From Pseudonocardia sp. (lineage in GTDB: Bacteria > Actinomycetota > Actinomycetes > Mycobacteriales > Pseudonocardiaceae): 32,506 nt of DNA. Position 1 is the first letter of the stretch; each line of letters starts with the position of its first letter. The stretch is taken from NCBI GenBank assembly GCA_026785945.1, contig JAJAZD010000047.1:1-32506 (forward strand), given 5' to 3'. Below are positions 1 to 8,430 of the stretch, piece after piece. The position numbers and the translations under genes are program-made. The notes under the pieces are model-generated. The model had not been told where the DNA came from. It searched no databases and saw nothing but the letters and a program-made list of their open reading frames with translations.

Positions 1-59
1 CGGCACCACCCCGCCGCAGCCCTTCTAGCGGGCTGACGAAGTCCCACACGACGGCCGTG

Positions 60-165
60 GCGGGGCCCCCGCCCCCGCGGCGGGGGGGGGGGGGGGGGGG
101 GGCCCCCCCCCCCCCCCCCCGCCGCGGCCGGGGGGGCCCCCCCCGGCCCCCCCCCCCGCCCCGGC
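60..165. repeat. Extreme poly-G / poly-C low-complexity tract
   Basis: This stretch is almost only G and C in long runs, including about 22 consecutive G followed directly by about 20 consecutive C, then shorter G and C blocks. No reading frame stays meaningful across it, and the ORF-track entries over it translate as glycine, proline and arginine runs. GT39 proteins often carry a glycine-rich linker, so a real Gly-rich segment may underlie it. Pure homopolymers this long are more likely a sequencing or assembly artefact, such as dark-cycle poly-G from reads of both strands, than true sequence. Confidence 0.8.
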
Positions 166-422
166 CACGACGCTTCGTGCCGCCACAGCTCGGCCCCGCC
201 CACCCCGACCAGTGCCGCGATGCCGGGTGCCAGCGCCACCGTGTAGTACTCGTGGAAGATCCCGCCAGCTAAGCTGAACACGGCCGCCGTGACCACGGTC
301 CAGCCGCCCCACAGCAGCAGAGACGCGCGGACGCCGTCGGTGCGGGCCGCGTTCCGGGTGCAGAAGAGCCCGGTCACCAGCAGGGCGAGGGCCGCCATTC
401 TCGCGACGGAACGGACGGTCAT
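165..422 (-). pseudogene. GT39-type membrane glycosyltransferase, internal fragment
   Basis: Read on the minus strand, this segment encodes a hydrophobic helix (ARMAALALLVTGLFCT), then RNAARTDGVRASLLLWGGW, then FHEYYTVALAPGIAALVG and AELWRHEASWPG. The YYTVALAP stretch following a WGGW helix is characteristic of actinobacterial ArnT/PMT-like family 39 glycosyltransferases, which use polyprenyl-phosphate sugars at the membrane. The family is usually 500-700 residues, and the catalytic N-terminal half is absent. Leftward the frame runs into the poly-G/poly-C tract and is lost. The only ATG (422) overlaps the start codon of the divergent MprF-like gene and is probably not an original start. The ORF track lists a different, meaningless frame here. 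It is a truncated remnant, or a gene corrupted by assembly error. Confidence 0.65.
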
Positions 423-3018
423 GATTCGAACGCGGGGCCTGGACGGCCCGTCACCGCCCGGGTCACGCGAGGGCTTCTCGTCCGCCGGGCCGCGCGCGCT
501 GATCGGCGTGCGGACCGTGGTTCGTCGGACCCTGCGTCGGACACCGCTGACCGTCGCGATGATCGTGGTGGTGTGGACTGTCGGCGCGGTGTCCGGTTCG
601 CTGGTGTCGGGTCCGTCGGCGGAGCTGTTGTCGTCGGTCGGCGTCGGGCTCGGCCCGGTGGTCCAGGGCCGATGGTGGGTGCCGTTCACCGCGCCGTTGT
701 GGTCGTCGGGATTGGCCGGGTATCTCGGGTCGACCGTGGTGGTCGCGGTGCTGGTCGGTGTGGCCGAGCGCCGCATCGGCAGGGTCCGTACCGCAGTCGT
801 GGGGCTGGTGGTGCAGGTCGTCGGCACGGTGGTGGCGCTCGGGGTGGTCGCGGTCGTCGTCGGCGTGGGTGGCCGTTGGGGGGAGCAGCTGCGCAGCGCT
901 GTCGCGGTCGGGCCGGCGCCGCTGGCGATCGGGGTCGGCCTGGCGGCGAGCGCCGCGTTGCCCGCGCTGTGGCGCCGCCGGTTGCGGGTCGTGCTGGTGA
1001 TCGGTCTGGTCATGCTGGTGCTGTACTCGGGGCTGTTGTCCGACGTGCTGCGGATGTCGGCCGGGCTGGTGGGGCTGGTCGTGGGTGCGGTGTGGTTCGG
1101 TCGGGCGCGGCGTCGGGATGTCGGGGTCGACTCCGCCGCCCCGTCGCGGCGGGAGGCCCGGGTACTGATCGCGCTGGTGGTGGCGGCGTCGGCGGTGGGC
1201 CCGCTGATCGCGGTGCTGGCGGAGACCCGGGTCGGTCCGTTGTCGGTGCTGCGGTTCGTGTTCGCCTCGCCGCCCCCGGATGCCGCGACCGTCGACCAGC
1301 TGTGCGGTGATCCGGCCGCCGTGCAGGAGTGCACCGACCTGCGGGCCAGGCTGCGGTTGTCGGGGGTCGGTCCGGCGGTGATGTCGGTGGTGCCGGTGCT
1401 GCTGCTGCTGGTCGCGGCGGAGGGGCTGCGGCGGGGGCGGCGGGCCGCGTGGCTGGCCGCGGTGGCGCTGAACCTCGCGCTGGCGGCGTTGGGTCTGTTC
1501 CTGGCCGCGGACTTGGCGACGACCCCGGCCGAGCTGCGGGTCGTGCTCGGCCCGGGGGTGCACCTGCACAGCGCACTGGCGCTGGCGCTGCCGGCGTTGC
1601 AGCCCCTGCTGGTCGCCGCACTGCTGGTGCTCGTGCGCGGCCGGTTCACGGTGCGCGCCCTCACGGGCACCTATCGGCGGTGGGTCCGAGTGATCGGGGT
1701 GACCGGGGTGGCGGTCTCGCTGGTGTACGTGCTGGGCAGCCTGATCGTCGCCGATCAGTACGTGCCGCCGCCCGGATTCGTCGACGTCGTGCTGGATCTG
1801 CCGACCCGGTTCCTGCCGCCGGGATACCTGGGGGAGGTGGAGGCGGCGTTCCTGCCCCAGGGGTTCGTGGCGACGCTGTTGTTCGAGTGGACCGGGATCG
1901 TGTTCTGGTCGGTGGTCCTGGTCGCGGGGCTGGCCACCTTCGCCCGGACGCCGCCGGCCGCCGCCGAGACGGATGCGGTCCGGGTCCGGCGGGTGCTCGC
2001 GGGCACCGGCGGCTCGTCGCTGGCGCACATGGCGACCTGGCCGGGACATTCCTACGCGTTCACCCCCGCCGACGACGGGACTGCCGAGCCCGGTGACGGC
2101 GCGGTCGTCGCGTTCCGGGTCATCGGCGGGGTCGCGATCACCACCGGCGAGCCGGTCGGGGATCAGCGGTACCGGGAGCGCGCAGTGCGGGGTTTCGTCG
2201 AGCTGTGCCAGCGGCAGGGCTGGACGGCGTGTCTGTACAGCGTCGGCGAGGTGCTGGCCGGACACGTCCGGACGCTGGGGTGGAGCACGGTGCAGGTGGC
2301 CGAGGAGACGGTGGTGCCACTGGGGGGCCTGGCGTTCACCGGGAAGAAGTGGCAGGACGTGCGGACGGCGTTGAACAAGGCGGACAAGGCCGGGATCACG
2401 GCCGAGTGGCTGGCGTGGCGGGACGCGCCGCTGGCGCTGACCGACCAGATCCGGGCGATCTCCGAGGAGTGGGTGGCCGACAAGGGGTTGCCGGAGATGG
2501 GGTTCACCCTCGGTGGCCTCGAGGAGCTGGCCGACGACGAGGTCCGGTTGCTGCTCGCCGTCGACGCCGACCGCACCGTGCATGGCGTGACCAGCTGGTT
2601 GCCGGTGCACCGCGACGGTGTGGTGGTGGGCTGGACGCTGGACTTCATGCGCCGCCGGGGCGACGGATTCCGTGGGGTGATGGAGTTCCTCATCGCGTCG
2701 GCGGCGCTGCGCGTGCAGGAGGACGGGGCGGAGTTCCTGTCGCTGTCGGGTGCGCCGCTGGCCCGCCTGGACCGCGGTGTGCCGGCGGACGGGTTGCAGC
2801 GGTTGCTCGATCTGGCCGGGCGGTCGCTCGAGCCGGTGTACGGCTTCCGTTCGCTGTTGGCGTTCAAGGCCAAGTTCCAGCCCGAGTACCGCCCCCTGTA
2901 TCTGGCCTACCAGGACCCTGCGGCGCTGGCGTCGATCGGGAGCGCGATCGGGCGCGCGTACCTGCCCGACGCCGGTGCCCGCCAGCTCGGTCGGCTCGTG
3001 CGCCGCGTGGTGGGTTGA
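421..3018 (+). CDS. MprF-like aminoacyl-phosphatidylglycerol synthase (DUF2156)
   Basis: This is a two-part protein of about 865 residues. The N-terminal ~500 residues hold many hydrophobic helices (rhomboid-like/flippase-type membrane part). The C-terminal ~330 residues form a DUF2156 dual-GNAT domain with WQDVRTALNKA, the DFMRR stretch, LSLSGAPLA and the terminal FKAKFQPEYRPLYLAY. The family transfers an amino acid from charged tRNA to phosphatidylglycerol on the inner leaflet, giving a cationic lipid that protects against cationic peptides. The amino acid used cannot be read from sequence. The ORF track starts at 289, but 289-420 is antisense to the GT39 remnant, so ATG 421 is preferred; GTG 508 (VRTVVRRTLRRTPL) is another candidate and no strong ribosome site decides. 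The esterase gene starts 3 bases after the stop, so the two are probably co-transcribed. Confidence 0.85.
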   Translation: MIRTRGLDGPSPPGSREGFSSAGPRALIGVRTVVRRTLRRTPLTVAMIVVVWTVGAVSGSLVSGPSAELLSSVGVGLGPVVQGRWWVPFTAPLWSSGLAGYLGSTVVVAVLVGVAERRIGRVRTAVVGLVVQVVGTVVALGVVAVVVGVGGRWGEQLRSAVAVGPAPLAIGVGLAASAALPALWRRRLRVVLVIGLVMLVLYSGLLSDVLRMSAGLVGLVVGAVWFGRARRRDVGVDSAAPSRREARVLIALVVAASAVGPLIAVLAETRVGPLSVLRFVFASPPPDAATVDQLCGDPAAVQECTDLRARLRLSGVGPAVMSVVPVLLLLVAAEGLRRGRRAAWLAAVALNLALAALGLFLAADLATTPAELRVVLGPGVHLHSALALALPALQPLLVAALLVLVRGRFTVRALTGTYRRWVRVIGVTGVAVSLVYVLGSLIVADQYVPPPGFVDVVLDLPTRFLPPGYLGEVEAAFLPQGFVATLLFEWTGIVFWSVVLVAGLATFARTPPAAAETDAVRVRRVLAGTGGSSLAHMATWPGHSYAFTPADDGTAEPGDGAVVAFRVIGGVAITTGEPVGDQRYRERAVRGFVELCQRQGWTACLYSVGEVLAGHVRTLGWSTVQVAEETVVPLGGLAFTGKKWQDVRTALNKADKAGITAEWLAWRDAPLALTDQIRAISEEWVADKGLPEMGFTLGGLEELADDEVRLLLAVDADRTVHGVTSWLPVHRDGVVVGWTLDFMRRRGDGFRGVMEFLIASAALRVQEDGAEFLSLSGAPLARLDRGVPADGLQRLLDLAGRSLEPVYGFRSLLAFKAKFQPEYRPLYLAYQDPAALASIGSAIGRAYLPDAGARQLGRLVRRVVG

Positions 3019-3021
3019 GGC

Positions 3022-4326
3022 GTGAACCGGATACTTGACGCATCGCTGCTCGACGGACCGTTGCCGTGGGTGCTGATCGCCGCCGGGGCCGCGGGCGGGA
3101 TCGTCCTGCTCGCGGTGTCGTCGCGGCGGTGGTGGACGCGGTTGGTGCCGCTGGTGCTGGTCGCCGCGGTGCTGTTCGCCGCCGGGGCGGCGCTGGTGGT
3201 GGACCGGGTGTGGCGGCCGTTCCCCGATCCGCTGCCGGTCTCGGCGCTGGTGGCCGCGGGGGTGGTGCTCGCGGCGATCGGCCTTGCGGTCGCGGGGTTC
3301 GGCCGCCGCGGGGGGCCCGGACGGGTGGGTTCGGTGGTGGCCGTGGTCGCGGTGCTCGCCGCGGCGGCGCAGTCGATGAACGGGGTGTACCGGGAGTACC
3401 CGACGGTCCGCACCGTGCTGGGCCTGCCCGCCGCCGACCAGGTCCCGTTCACCGACGTCCCGCTGCAGGCGCCGCTGGTCCCGGCCCGCGCTGGTCGCCC
3501 GCTGGCGCAGGTGTGGCGGGCCCCCGCGGGGATGCCGCAGGCCGGGGTGGTGACCCAGGTGGACATCCCTGGTACCGGCTCGGGTTTCGTGGCCCGCCCG
3601 GCGCTGGTGTACCTGCCGCCGTCGTACCTGACCTCGCCGCGGGCGCAGCTGCCGGTCCTGGTGCTGATGGCCGGCCAGCCGGGCTCGCCGCAGGACTGGG
3701 TCGACGCGGGCATGTTGGCTGCCCGGATGGACGCCTACGCCGCCGTGCACGATGGGCTGGCTCCGGTGGTCGTGGTCGTCGACCACCTCGGCGCGCCCCT
3801 GTCGAACCCGCTGTGCATGGACTCGCGACTCGGGCAGGTGGCCACGTACCTGGCGGTCGACGTGCCGGCCTGGATCCGGGCGACCCTGCAGGTCGACCGC
3901 GACCCCGCGGCGTGGGCGATCGGTGGGCTGTCCAGCGGGGGAACCTGCTCGTTGCAGATGGCGGTGAACGCCCCGCAGGTGTACCCGACGTTCGTCGCCA
4001 TCTCCGGGGAGTCCGAACCCACGCTCGGGGACCGGGCGAGCACCGTGGCGGCGGCGTTCGGCGGGGACGCGGCGAGCTTCACCGCGGTCAACCCGCTCGA
4101 CGTGCTCACCACCCGTCGGTTCCCGGGCACTGCCGGATTCCTCGTGGCCGGTCAGCAGGATCCGCAGTACCTGCCCCAGGCGCGGCAGCTGCTCGGCGCG
4201 TGCCGCGCGGCCGGCATGGACGTGCAGCTGCAGATCCTGCCCGGCGGGCACACATGGCAGGTGTGGGGACCCGGCCTCACCGCGGCGCTGCCGTGGCTGG
4301 GCACCCGGCTCGGTCTCACCGAATGA
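3022..4326 (+). CDS. Membrane-anchored alpha/beta-hydrolase esterase (antigen 85/esterase-D-like)
   Basis: 434 residues from a GTG start. Residues ~12-110 contain three or four hydrophobic helices. After residue ~170 comes an esterase domain: VYLPPSYL, LVLMAGQPGSPQDW (oxyanion region), VVVVVDHLG, the nucleophile elbow GLSSGG (Ser about 304), and GGHTWQVW with the likely catalytic His near 410. The layout fits the extracytoplasmic putative-esterase family that includes mycolyltransferase-like proteins. It follows the aminoacyl-PG synthase gene almost without a gap. Actinobacteria are known to pair lipid aminoacylation with a nearby hydrolase, so removal of the aminoacyl group from the lipid, or aminoacyl transfer, is a reasonable inference. 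The substrate is not shown by the sequence. Confidence 0.8.
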   Translation: MNRILDASLLDGPLPWVLIAAGAAGGIVLLAVSSRRWWTRLVPLVLVAAVLFAAGAALVVDRVWRPFPDPLPVSALVAAGVVLAAIGLAVAGFGRRGGPGRVGSVVAVVAVLAAAAQSMNGVYREYPTVRTVLGLPAADQVPFTDVPLQAPLVPARAGRPLAQVWRAPAGMPQAGVVTQVDIPGTGSGFVARPALVYLPPSYLTSPRAQLPVLVLMAGQPGSPQDWVDAGMLAARMDAYAAVHDGLAPVVVVVDHLGAPLSNPLCMDSRLGQVATYLAVDVPAWIRATLQVDRDPAAWAIGGLSSGGTCSLQMAVNAPQVYPTFVAISGESEPTLGDRASTVAAAFGGDAASFTAVNPLDVLTTRRFPGTAGFLVAGQQDPQYLPQARQLLGACRAAGMDVQLQILPGGHTWQVWGPGLTAALPWLGTRLGLTE

Positions 4327-4394
4327 TCAACACCGGGGTGCTGCCGTCGCCGGCGTCGACGTAGGTTGCGGCGATAACCACACTGGAGTCGCGG

Positions 4395-4736
4395 TTGAGC
4401 CGCAGCCGCGACCGTCGCCGGGTACATCACGGGCACCGCACGCCCACCTCCGCGGCCGAGGTCACCGCGCACCTGGGTGCTCCGAACTGGGGTACCGACA
4501 GCGACGCGGGTACCGGGAGCGATGCTGATCGGCCGGACGATTCCGGCGTGGACCCCACACCAAGGATCGTGCGGGAGATGGAGCACTCGGCCGAGTCGAC
4601 CCCTGTGGACCAGGCGCTGCACGAGATGGAGCTGGTTGGGCACGACTTCTACCTGTTCGTCGACGCCTGCACCGGGCTGCCCAGCGTGGTGTACCGGCGC
4701 GCGTCACTGCGCTTCGGCGTCATCCGTCTCGTCTGA
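4395..4736 (+). pseudogene. Ribosome hibernation factor (HPF/S30EA) C-terminal fragment
   Basis: The last ~55 residues, VDQALHEMELVGHDFYLFVDACTGLPSVVYRR...FGVIRL, match the C-terminal domain of long-form hibernation promoting factor (sigma-54 modulation/S30EA family), which dimerises ribosomes. The upstream part (AAEVTAHLGAPNWG...PRIVRE) is low-complexity linker-like sequence, and the N-terminal ribosome-binding domain is missing. Possible starts are TTG 4395 or a downstream ATG, neither with a convincing ribosome site. The usual D-A/D-TG turn carries a cysteine (DACTG). It may be a degraded copy, or a small stand-alone C-terminal-domain protein as some actinobacteria have. Confidence 0.55.
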
Positions 4737-4804
4737 CGGTTCGGGGTCCGCGAACTCAATCGTCGGAGTGTCGCAGCTCGGTCGCGTAGACAGCCACGGG
4801 CGAG

Positions 4805-5509
4805 TCAGGACGTGTGCCTGGGCGCGCCGTAGGCGGCCAGGAAGACCCGCACGCCTTCGTCGGCGTAGCGGTCCAGGTCGCCTTCGGCGAGAGACGAGTC
4901 GTCGATCGGGCGGGCCATGGCCTCGTTGAGTGGGATCGAAAGGATCAGCCAGTTGAAGTGCTGAGCTGCGAGAACGGGGTCATCGGCGCGCAGCAGCCCT
5001 CGCTGGTCCAGTGTTTCGAACCAGTGGGCGAAGGTGGTGTACGCCTGCGCCGGTCCGCTGGTGTACCAGGCTGCGGCGAGCTCGGGGAAGCGTTCGGCCT
5101 CGCCGATGACGACGCGCCGCAGGCGGATCAGGTGCGGCGCCATGACGGCGGCGAGGTAGGCGCGGGCGAAGGCGCGCAGATCGGTCTCGAGGTCCTGGCT
5201 GTCCGGCACGGCCTCTGCGAGGGCGGCGACCGTGGCGTCGGCGCCGGCCATACATCCGGTGAGGAGTTCGACGAACATCCGTCGCTTGTCACCGAAGTGC
5301 TTGTAGACGGTCTGTTTGGACACCTTCGCGGCGGCGGCGACGTCGTCCATGCTCGTGCCCAGGTAGCCGTGCCGGAGGAACAGCCCCAAGGCGGCGTCCA
5401 GGATCGCGCGCTGCTTCCGGACGGAACGGCCTGGCTCGTCGCCTCCCAGCGTGGCCGGAGTCACCGATCCGGGGATCTCGGGCATGGTCTTCGGGCGACC
5501 TCTGTTCAT
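4805..5509 (-). CDS. TetR/AcrR family transcriptional regulator
   Basis: 234 residues. Residues ~32-78 form the TetR helix-turn-helix: KQRAILDAALGLFLRHGYLGTSMDDVAAAAKVSKQTVYKHFGDKRRMF, with the hallmark KQTVYKHFGDK recognition helix. The rest is an all-helical ligand-binding/dimer domain like the AefR-type TetR C-terminal domain (AQAYTTFAHWFE...FNWLILSIPLNEAM). ATG 5509 has a GAGGTGG ribosome site about 7 bases upstream. The gene is divergent from the alpha/beta hydrolase at 5609, with an inverted-repeat operator between them. The inferred role is a repressor of itself and the hydrolase, relieved by an unknown ligand. Confidence 0.9.
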   Translation of the reverse strand: MNRGRPKTMPEIPGSVTPATLGGDEPGRSVRKQRAILDAALGLFLRHGYLGTSMDDVAAAAKVSKQTVYKHFGDKRRMFVELLTGCMAGADATVAALAEAVPDSQDLETDLRAFARAYLAAVMAPHLIRLRRVVIGEAERFPELAAAWYTSGPAQAYTTFAHWFETLDQRGLLRADDPVLAAQHFNWLILSIPLNEAMARPIDDSSLAEGDLDRYADEGVRVFLAAYGAPRHTS

Positions 5510-5532
5510 TCGTCATCCACCTCAACGTCAAG

Positions 5533-5566
5533 AGTACTGGACGGATCAGTACTTGTGTCCGTACTG
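5533..5566. promoter_or_regulatory. Probable TetR operator: overlapping inverted repeats
   Basis: AGTACTG-GACGGAT-CAGTACT (5533-5553) is a perfect 7-base inverted repeat. A second dyad, CAGTAC-8 nt-GTACTG (5547-5566), shares its right arm. It sits in the 99-base gap between the divergent TetR and hydrolase genes, where a TetR dimer pair would block both promoters. No binding data exist. Confidence 0.65.
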
Positions 5567-5608
5567 TGCCGTCTAGTTCCGAGACCGGTCGATGACGTGG
5601 AGGATCTG

Positions 5609-6442
5609 ATGAGCACCACCGGAGTGATGACCAGCACGGGCGCGACCTTGGAGGTGCCGGGGGCCCGGCTTCACTACGAGCTGCGCGGCGCGGGCTCGCT
5701 CGCCGTGCTCGTCGGGGCGCCGATGGACGCCGCCGCGTTCGCGCCGCTGGCCGAGTCGCTCGCCACCGACCACACAGTGCTGACCACCGACCCGCGCGGC
5801 ATCCACCGCAGCCAGGTCGACAACCCCGAGGCGGACTCCACCCCCGAGCTGCGCGCCGACGACCTGTCCGCACTCATCGCCCACGTCGGCGCCGGCCCCG
5901 CGGTGGTCTTCGGCTCCAGCGGCGGCGCGGTCACCGCACTGGCGCTCGTGCAGGCCCATCCCGAGCAGGTCCACACGGTGATCGCCCACGAGCCGCCGCT
6001 GGACGAGCTGCTGGAGGACCGCGAGCAGCAACGCGCCCGGACCGAGGACTGCTGCGAAACCTACCTCGCCGGCGACGTCGTGGGGGCGTGGACGAAGTTC
6101 CTCGACCAGGCGAACATCGCCATCCCCGCCGAGGTCGTCGAGCAGATGTTCGGCGGGGAGCGCGTCGCCCAGGTCGTCACCGACGAGCGGTTCTGGTTCG
6201 CACACGAGCTGCGCCCCTCGACCTGGTGGCGACCCGACCTCGCCGCCCTCCGCTCGGTGCCGTCCCGGATCGTGGTCGGCCTCGGCGCGGACTCCACGGG
6301 GCAGGCCTGCGACCACACCTCTCGTGCACTGGCGAGCGCCCTCGACACCGAGCCGACGATGTTCCCCGGCGGTCACACCGGCTTCGTCGACGCCCCCGAC
6401 GTCTTCGCCCACCGCCTGCGGTCTGTGCTGAACGGGAGTTGA
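5609..6442 (+). CDS. Alpha/beta hydrolase
   Basis: 277 residues of a soluble alpha/beta-hydrolase fold. VPGARLHYELRGAGSLAVLVGAPMDAAAF gives the first strands. DPRGIHRS is the post-strand-4 loop. FGSSGGA is the G-x-S-x-G nucleophile elbow with Ser about 104. GGHTGF near residue 253 carries the likely catalytic His. The ORF track begins far upstream at 4814, but that extension is antisense to the TetR gene. ATG 5609 has GGAGG five bases upstream and is the clear start. It is divergent from, and probably controlled by, the TetR protein. The substrate is unknown; ester or lactone hydrolysis is typical of this TetR-hydrolase arrangement. Confidence 0.85.
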   Translation: MSTTGVMTSTGATLEVPGARLHYELRGAGSLAVLVGAPMDAAAFAPLAESLATDHTVLTTDPRGIHRSQVDNPEADSTPELRADDLSALIAHVGAGPAVVFGSSGGAVTALALVQAHPEQVHTVIAHEPPLDELLEDREQQRARTEDCCETYLAGDVVGAWTKFLDQANIAIPAEVVEQMFGGERVAQVVTDERFWFAHELRPSTWWRPDLAALRSVPSRIVVGLGADSTGQACDHTSRALASALDTEPTMFPGGHTGFVDAPDVFAHRLRSVLNGS

Positions 6443-6470
6443 CCACGACGCCCGACCCCTGCTGATCCGG

Positions 6471-6955
6471 TTGCCCGGGCGCCCGTCGGCGTCGGTCGAC
6501 ATCGGCGACGCCGACCTGAGTCACTTCCGGCTGGAGTTCACCGGTCAGCACAACGTCTCCCACTCCGCCGTCGGCGACCGTGACGTGCGCGGCCACGCGG
6601 CCGACGGTGGGGGAGTGCGGGAACCGGAGATGACGCCGCTCGCGGAGGTCATCGCCGAACTCAACGACCGGTTCCGGCTGGGACTGGGCACCTCCGACGA
6701 GATCCCGGTCTACCAGCAGGTCATCGGGCTGGTGGAGGACACGTCGATGCAGCAGATCGCGCTCATGAACGACGAGGCGCGCTTCGGGCAGGTCGCCGAC
6801 GACCGCCTCGACGACATCGTGGCAGGGATGCCGAGCGCAACACCGACTTCATGAAGCTCTACTTCGACAACGACGAGTTCCAGAAGGCCATCAAGGAAGC
6901 AGCGCGCAAACGCGCCCACAAGATCATCAATGATCCCGCCCGGGACGACCCTCAT
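6471..6955 (+). pseudogene. hsdR: Type I restriction enzyme R subunit (HsdR), C-terminal remnant
   Basis: VDIGDADLSHFRLEFTGQHNV, then PLAEVIAELNDRFRLGLGTSDEI...QIALMNDEARFGQVADDRLDDIV, matches the far C-terminal helical region of HsdR/DEAD-box restriction subunits. At about 6829 the frame breaks. The ORF continues as MPSATPTS-stop, while the next frame gives AERNTDFMKLYFDNDEFQKAIKEAARKRAHKIIND, which is the family's natural ending. The helicase and nuclease domains (some 800 residues) are absent, and no HsdM or HsdS lies nearby. It is a doubly damaged scrap of a restriction locus and supports the view that this interval collects accessory-DNA remains. Confidence 0.7.
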
Positions 6956-7065
6956 CGACGCGTTAGCCGCCGACCGTTCCGCACCCACCACCAGTACACC
7001 ACTGCCCCCACCAGTGGCCCTCGGACTTCATCATGTGATCACCACAGCGAGGTGACCTCTCTGGC

Positions 7066-8430
7066 CTATTCGATGATGCGGGCGAGGTAGTCGACCTTCG
7101 TGTCGTCGTCGCCGAGCTGCGGATGTGGTCGGCCGAGTGCGTAGGGCAGGCAGCGGTCGATCAGCTCCGGCTCGGAGGTGTTCCGTGCGGCCAGCCATCG
7201 GACCCACTCGGGCAGCAGCGCCATCAGTTGGTCGGCGTAGTCGTGGAGGTAGTAGTTGCGCATATGCAGCGCGCACAGGGCGACCCGGTGCGGGGAACAC
7301 GTGGCGTAGACCGCGTCGATCCCGTTCAGGTTCCAGGAGTCGGCCAACTCCTCGACCAGTTCGTCCAGGTCCTGCGTCGGCTCCGGTTGGCCGGATTCGT
7401 GGGCACGGAGCCAGGCGGCGAACTCGACCGCGGCGGTGGCCGCCGTCAGGCCGGAGTCCGATCGGGCTTCCGGTCGGGGTCCTGCCCGCTTGACGGCCTC
7501 GGCCAACCGCTTGCTGCGGTGGTACTCGGCGAACTGCTCGACATTTTCCCCGCCGGGTCGCATGAACCCTGCCTCGACCGGGAGCAGGTCGGCCAGCAGT
7601 CCCGGGTCGTCGACCGGGGCCAGGACGGTCCCGGCCGACGAGGTCGGGCCCACTCCGTTCTGCCAGCTGGTCAACGCCGCTGCGGATGAGGGGTAGTAGC
7701 CGCTGTGCACGGTGAACGCCTCATGCCCGCAGGCGTCGATGTCCCACAGATACCAGCGCACAGCCTCCTCGGCGGTCATGATCGCGGCGGTGAAGGCGAA
7801 CCGGCTGCCGTAGCGGTCCGCGGTCCACAGCACCTGCCCGGTCACCGTGGGGCCCCGCGGCACCTTGGGCAGCATCCGTCCGGCAGGCAGGGCCCGCAGC
7901 CGAGTGATCGTTTCATCGACGGCATCGTGGAACGGATGGGGCAGCACGGCCGTCACTGCAGTGAGCACCCGCCACGGCCCGCGCCAGGCGTCGGCCTGCT
8001 CGACGGTCGCCGTCAACGCCGCCACGACGGAAGCCTCGGCCGCCACCAGCGCGGCCTCAGCCAGGTGGTGCGGGTCGATCCGCACATCCCCCGGTGATCG
8101 CTCGTCATCGGCGAGCAGGGCTCCCAGCCGTTCGCACAGGGCGTCGGTCACGACGATGTCCGGCTGTTCGGCCACCGCCTGGGCGAGGTCCGCGATCAGA
8201 TCCGTCGCCATCGTGGCGGCCCGCGACGCCCGTTGCATGTGGACCTGGTCTCGATACTCCATCAGACCACGGAAGGCTCGCACCAGCTCGTGGTCGTTGC
8301 GCGCAGGCGTGGCAATTTCGGACCCCCGTTGGATCATGGGGGACCGAGACCGCACCGAAGACTGACCAGAGCTGCCGGACTTCTTCTTCTTCCGCTTCCG
8401 CGATACAGGCACGCGCGTGAGCATAGGCAC
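7066..8430 (-). CDS. Unrecognised 454-residue protein
   Basis: A long, well-behaved minus-strand frame with actinobacterial codon bias. The N-terminus has a basic patch (SRKRKKKKSGSSGQSS). A helical middle follows (HELVRAFRGLMEYRDQVHMQRASRAATMATDLIADLAQAV), then a likely folded part with VTGQVLWTADRYGSRFAFTAAI and EAVRWYLWDIDACGHEAFTVHSGYY. The C-terminus is helical (HMRNYYLHDYADQLMALLPEWVRWLAARN). No signal peptide or membrane segment is evident. Possible starts are GTG 8430, ATG 8424 and GTG 8412, none with a strong ribosome site. I do not recognise the family and assign no function. It lies between an HsdR scrap and a membrane-protein stub, with no operon partner. Confidence 0.65.
   Translation of the reverse strand: MPMLTRVPVSRKRKKKKSGSSGQSSVRSRSPMIQRGSEIATPARNDHELVRAFRGLMEYRDQVHMQRASRAATMATDLIADLAQAVAEQPDIVVTDALCERLGALLADDERSPGDVRIDPHHLAEAALVAAEASVVAALTATVEQADAWRGPWRVLTAVTAVLPHPFHDAVDETITRLRALPAGRMLPKVPRGPTVTGQVLWTADRYGSRFAFTAAIMTAEEAVRWYLWDIDACGHEAFTVHSGYYPSSAAALTSWQNGVGPTSSAGTVLAPVDDPGLLADLLPVEAGFMRPGGENVEQFAEYHRSKRLAEAVKRAGPRPEARSDSGLTAATAAVEFAAWLRAHESGQPEPTQDLDELVEELADSWNLNGIDAVYATCSPHRVALCALHMRNYYLHDYADQLMALLPEWVRWLAARNTSEPELIDRCLPYALGRPHPQLGDDDTKVDYLARIIE

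Noticed and set aside
463-4251. Minus-strand ORF of 1262 residues
   Set aside because: It is antisense to two well-supported genes, is extremely rich in Arg, His, Gln and Pro, and has no domain: a GC-rich shadow frame.
4814-5608. Upstream extension of the alpha/beta hydrolase ORF
   Set aside because: Antisense to the TetR gene and across the operator; ATG 5609 has a strong ribosome site.
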